Shown here: positions 59,775 to 64,000 of the stretch, in pieces
How positions within the stretch are numbered: position 1 is the first letter of the stretch
Layout: each line of letters opens with the position of its first letter
NCBI GenBank assembly: GCA_023079485.1
Contig: CM041097.1
Span: 14,913,561 to 14,977,560, forward strand
Length of the DNA stretch: 64,000 nucleotides
Source: Archilochus colubris
Taxonomy: Eukaryota; Chordata; Aves; Apodiformes; Trochilidae
Direction: 5' to 3'
Translations under genes and position numbers: made by a program
Notes under the pieces: generated by a model
Seen by the model: the letters and a program-made list of their open reading frames with translations, nothing else
Databases searched by the model: none
Told to the model about the DNA's origin: nothing

Positions 59775-62700
59775 GATGGGCAAAACTCTGCCCCCACATG
59801 CTTGCAAGAACTCAGTAGAAATGAGATGTGTTCATCCTGTTGGTTCAGGATGTCACACATTGCTTTCTAGCAACTGGTCCAAAACCCAGAAGAGCACGAT
59901 GACCACTTCTTGCTCCTGCCTAATAGCATCACCTCTTCTGCCTGAAGGGAGAGGTTTATCCCTTCATGCTAAGCACCAGGAAAAGGCTCAATTCAGATGC
60001 ACCAGTCCTTCTTTAACTCCTTTTCTACCACAGCCAGAAAATACAGTTTCAGAATGAGTTATGTTTTTCAAAAAGGTAATTAGCTCATAAAATGAGGCTG
60101 ATGAGTGCAATTCCTCTTAGCTTTCTGATGCTCTGACTACGCCATTTTAAGATGTCAGCAGAACAGGTCTTCTTTCCACAGCTGCTGACTGACAATTGAG
60201 CCTTGAGTAATTTCAGTGACTACTTTAAACTTGGAGCTTATGAGTGAAAACTGAGCATGAAGTCATGTGGGTTTTTTGCCCTTAATATTTTTCCTAGTAT
60301 TTACACCAAGAAAATGTCTAAGCTAATGACAGCACAATCTACTTTTTTTTTAGTTATGACCTGACATTTGTTGTTTTCTGTAAATGAAAAAGGAGAGGGA
60401 AAGGTTCAGATTTGTTTAATATCCTTCAAAATTAAATACATCACTATACAGCCTTGTGCAAAAACAGAACCAAACTTTTATCAGCTTCTCTTCTGGAGAG
60501 TTAATCATTTCTTAAATAGGAGTCTTTGTCTTTTTAGTACCATCTTATTAGGAAAAAAACACCCTGAAGTTCTGCATCGGGTATTAATTCTTCAATAGTT
60601 TGGGCAGTGTGCAGGGAGATTTTTGTCCATTTTTAAATAGTGGGTATTTACTCTAAATTCAGGATTAAAAAATCTCCTTACCTGGAAATCACCTTCTGTG
60701 CAATTACCTGCTAAGAAGTCAAACGAAGCATTACTTCTTTAAAGAAGATTTTCGTGTGAAAATATCTGTCCTCACAGGGGGTTGCCAACTTTGTTATTAA
60801 TAGCTATTCCCTCACATTCTTTGCTTTTGACTATTGCACAATTACTACTCCAGTGGAGGAGGTCTTGCCCAGGGGAGTGGAGCTGGTGGATCCAAGGGGG
60901 TGGCCAGGGGAGTGGTGATGTGGATTCAGGTCATCTCTTACCCACCAGGTCTACCCAAGAACAATAACAGAGAACTCACAGAATGTAATCAAATGCATTC
61001 TTCTCCAGGGTGATTAAAGAAATATTCAATTTGATGCAACCGAGTTACAAAAGCTCTCTGTATCCTTCCTCTGCCAAGCATGGAAAAATGCTTTGCTCTA
61101 AATGATTTACAGCCTCTCCTCTATGCCAAAGTCGTATCATTTACATGGAATCCAAGAAACTTTGTGCAATCACTGCTTACACATAATTGTACCAAAAGTA
61201 ATGGAGGGGGAAGGAATCTAAATGGAGTAAGTCAGCTTATCACTGACCAGGGTTTATTTTATTTCTCCCAAAGGAAACCTATGGAGGTTTGTTAGGAATC
61301 CTTTTTTTCTCTACTAATAGGACAAATCTGAAATGAAGAATAAAAAAAAAATAATTCTGGATTCTGATATTGTAACTTCACAGATTATAATCTATAAATA
61401 ATATAAAATTGATAAAAAGTCACTTCCAATTTAAAAAGATGGAAGTGGCAATGGGCGAAAAATTTAATCAAGCTGTGAATTTCCTTTCCTTTTTTCTTTT
61501 AGGCTTCTGCTCCCCAAAATCTCTAACAATGGTATAAATCATACCTCTGTTTCTTCAAAGTTTCATTAAACATCCAGCAGGAGAAAAAACAGTGTATATC
61601 ACCTAACAGCAGTTGTGCCCTAACATATTAAAAATCAATTATATTTCACATCATGCAGTTTCAACTTCTAGCAGTTATTTGTGGTTCTAATTTGAGTTGT
61701 CCTGGATAATTAGAGGATCTGCATCTCCATCATTATAAAAGAATTACTTTTGCTGGGATTTGCACAGAGGTACTAACAGCATTACAATTGCAGCAATTTT
61801 AACAAAGGCCAGATTGTGTCTAGCTCTAATACTCCAAATCTTTAATGAATTTATCCCACAATATCCACAGAAGATAATTAAGCCTTTATCCCCATTTTCT
61901 ATCTATCAGTGGAGAAGCTCAGAAGTAGCACAGTTTAGATCCTCAGAGACATAGCACCCTGCTCACCTCCACCTCTGGCACACCCATTGGGAAAAAACCC
62001 CAAAACCAGCATAACTACATGGAGTGACAGAGAAAAGAGCTCAGAATCTTCCTGAACAGAACCTGAGCTTCTGATACCCAAGAGGTGGTCCCAGCCTTTA
62101 TTGACTGCAATGTTTCTAGGGCCAGCCTGGCTTTATCAGGGAGAATCCACAGACATGAGCTTTAAAGTTAGCTAGAAAACATAGGGATGAGGAAAAATGG
62201 AAAAGACTAGTGGGGATTTGCCTTCAGCAGAACTTGCCTGGGGAGGGTTGTTGTTTCAGTATTGCGTGGTGAAATAATAAACAAAATACTGCACTGCTAA
62301 TAGTTTCTGTAGACCTGAGAGGCCTTGCAATGCAGAGGAGTACAAATACTCCCTGCCCAGGAAGGGCTCCCTGCATAGTTTCAATCTGAAGAAACACACA
62401 CTCATTTGTCAATGCCAAAGAGCTAAAAGGCAATTTCTGACTCTTAGTGCTTTCTTGTGAATAGAAATAGCCCCAATAATGTTTAAGGAGATTCAAATGG
62501 TTTTAATACTCAGGCTTCTTTTCTGAATTGAATTAAAACTGCTCCGAAGCAATATTGCAAAGGACAAGGGTCAAGGCTTTATTTATATAATACAAGGATA
62601 TAATGCAATAACCGGCTGCTTGGGAGACGTAAGTAAAAGCTCAGGGACAAAGCTGCAGACAGGATGTCAGAGCTGCACAGGGAATTCACCATGCTACTCC

Positions 62701-63357
62701 CTCTCATTAATTACAGCTACGCACATCCTAATCACCAGGCATCATCCTGAGAGTGCACCAAGTGATAGCTGTGAATCAGCCCTTACCAGCACCACTGCAG
62801 TGAAAGGTGAAAGGGGATGATGATCTTCCAGCACCATTAGGTAACCATCATCCTGTGTTCTGAAACCCAATTTCAAATGAAACAGCAGCCATGGAACAGT
62901 GTGGCAAGAAGTTATTTTCATAATGTTTTTATATTATAACTATATGAGGAGAAAGAATTTCTGTACCATCAGGCATCAATAAAATATTTTTCTACAAAAC
63001 CCTAAGTAAATAATGTTACATCTTGCAAGAGCTCCAAAAACACATTGTGTCATCATATCTGTCACAGACAGAGAGAGATTTATAAGCTTAGAAAGACCTT
63101 GAGAATTTAAATTTCTAAATCCTGTCTTTGTGCAAAGTAGGTCGCTTGCTTAATATGGGGCATACCCTGCAACCCTAATTCCAGCCAAGTACATCTACAA
63201 CTTCATGGAGTCTGCCTTATATATTTTGGGTGCAAGAGGATGTCGTAGTTTTGTGTCAAACATTCTCTTGCTATGATTTTGTCCAGAAAAGCCAAACACA
63301 CTGTTTCAGCAACAGTAATGCAGAGAAGAGTAAAACATTTTGGTTCCCCTTATATCA

Positions 63358-63383
63358 GCAATATATACAAAGAAATATATTGC
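63358..63383. repeat. 9-base perfect inverted repeat
   Basis: GCAATATAT at 63358-63366 is complementary to ATATATTGC at 63375-63383 across eight bases. AT-rich and short, so chance is possible. Confidence 0.5.
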
Positions 63384-64000
63384 ATTGCTTTACAGCTTTG
63401 TCCTTCTGACATCTGTAAATAATGCAAAATTGGAGCCCTTATCAATGGTTTTAGAATAAATTTTATCACTATGAACTGCCAGGTAGGATTTTCATGTGTT
63501 TTCCATACACTTTCTGTAGTAGATTTGGAAAATGCAACTCTTCATGTAGTCTCTAACTGATGGGAAAGATCCACTGAAGCTCTTCTGGTGACCAGGTGTA
63601 CCTTATTTTCCCAGGAGCAGAGAACAATGATGGTTTTTACCTCGAGTGAACTGTACCCTGTAGGCTAGGAGAAAACTGAGCCAAGAATCTGCTCTTCAGC
63701 TGAGCTGTTTAGCAGGTGAAAGCATCAATTATGACCCATGTTCAGCCATGGAGGCTTGAAGGACATTGTTTTTGGAACAGGAGCTCTTACTCCTCATCAT
63801 CCCTGCTCTTCAGAAAGATAAAGGTCAAATATATGCTATTTGTAGGCTTTGCCTAGCTCTCAGGGCAAGAGGGTCCCTTTCTCACACAGGACCCCTCTTT
63901 CAAGGTCTGGAAATACCACAGTAACTTTAGCCACTTCTTGCCACTACTGATGCTTCAGAGATAGTGACAAGTTTTCTGGTCTGTTTTGTCTCCTTGCCCT

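Larger units (their letters stand above)
58911..64000. other. gene-free stretch to the window end
   Basis: No gene is recognised. It contains an AATAAA plus A-run arrangement at 59731-59774, an A/C tract at 61990-62008, an AT-rich conserved-looking stretch near 62430-62610, and a 9-base inverted repeat at 63358-63383. Confidence 0.6.

Noticed and set aside
1..64000. tRNA, rRNA, snRNA, microRNA, CRISPR, retroviral or toxin genes
   Set aside because: No tRNA B-box, no recognised mature microRNA sequence, no regularly spaced direct repeats, and no LTR pair or gag/pol motif were seen on either strand. A covariance-model and profile scan would be needed to exclude divergent copies.

Overview
The window reads as a gene-free (intergenic or intronic) stretch of a bird genome. 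The main evidence is CR1 LINE 3' ends carrying the ATTCTATG-type terminal repeats, in both young-looking and very degraded copies. There are also ancient amniote MIR-type SINE remnants, long A and T tracts, frequent T/G- or A/C-rich low-complexity tracts, and no Alu-, L1- or bacterial-type features. A non-avian reptile cannot be formally excluded, but the short, 5'-truncated CR1 copies and low repeat density fit a bird best.

No protein-coding gene can be supported. The longest open frames are about 160-185 codons. Each resembles no family I recognise, lacks an ATG, is low complexity, or overlaps an ancient repeat. No tRNA, rRNA, snRNA or known microRNA was recognised, and there is no CRISPR array or retroviral coding region.

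Layout. 1-10 kb: unique sequence with one CR1 on the plus strand (4379-4717) and an enhancer-like block near 5.8-6.1 kb. 10-21 kb: an ancient CR1 (10470-10765), a conserved-looking AT-rich block (16.1-16.5 kb) and weak exon-like segments near 14.1 and 20.9-21.3 kb. 21-26 kb: a possible ancient repeat scrap, a 300-base pyrimidine-skewed stretch, the longest CR1 (24600-25170) and, right after it, a clear CpG island (about 25200-25920) with a YY1-type motif. The island is the best promoter candidate in the window. 26-41 kb: AT-rich sequence with a paired inverted repeat (28727-28799), a long conserved-looking block (29.6-30.3 kb), an adjacent old CR1 and MIR (30576-30950) and purine-rich and tandem repeats near 34.8-35.1 kb. 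41-64 kb: an old CR1 (40875-41222), several homeodomain-motif-rich AT blocks, a short minus-strand CR1 (52978-53100), a MIR-type SINE with a recognisable amniote tail (54232-54402), and a second small CpG-rich patch (58630-58910).

Functional reading (inference): a regulatory landscape with at least one CpG-island promoter, possibly for a non-coding RNA or an upstream first exon, with several candidate enhancers and sparse old repeats. Nothing here can be shown to be a new coding system. The most useful leads are the CpG island, the paired inverted repeat at 28.7 kb, the recognisable ancient SINEs, and the exon-like segments that transcript data could settle.
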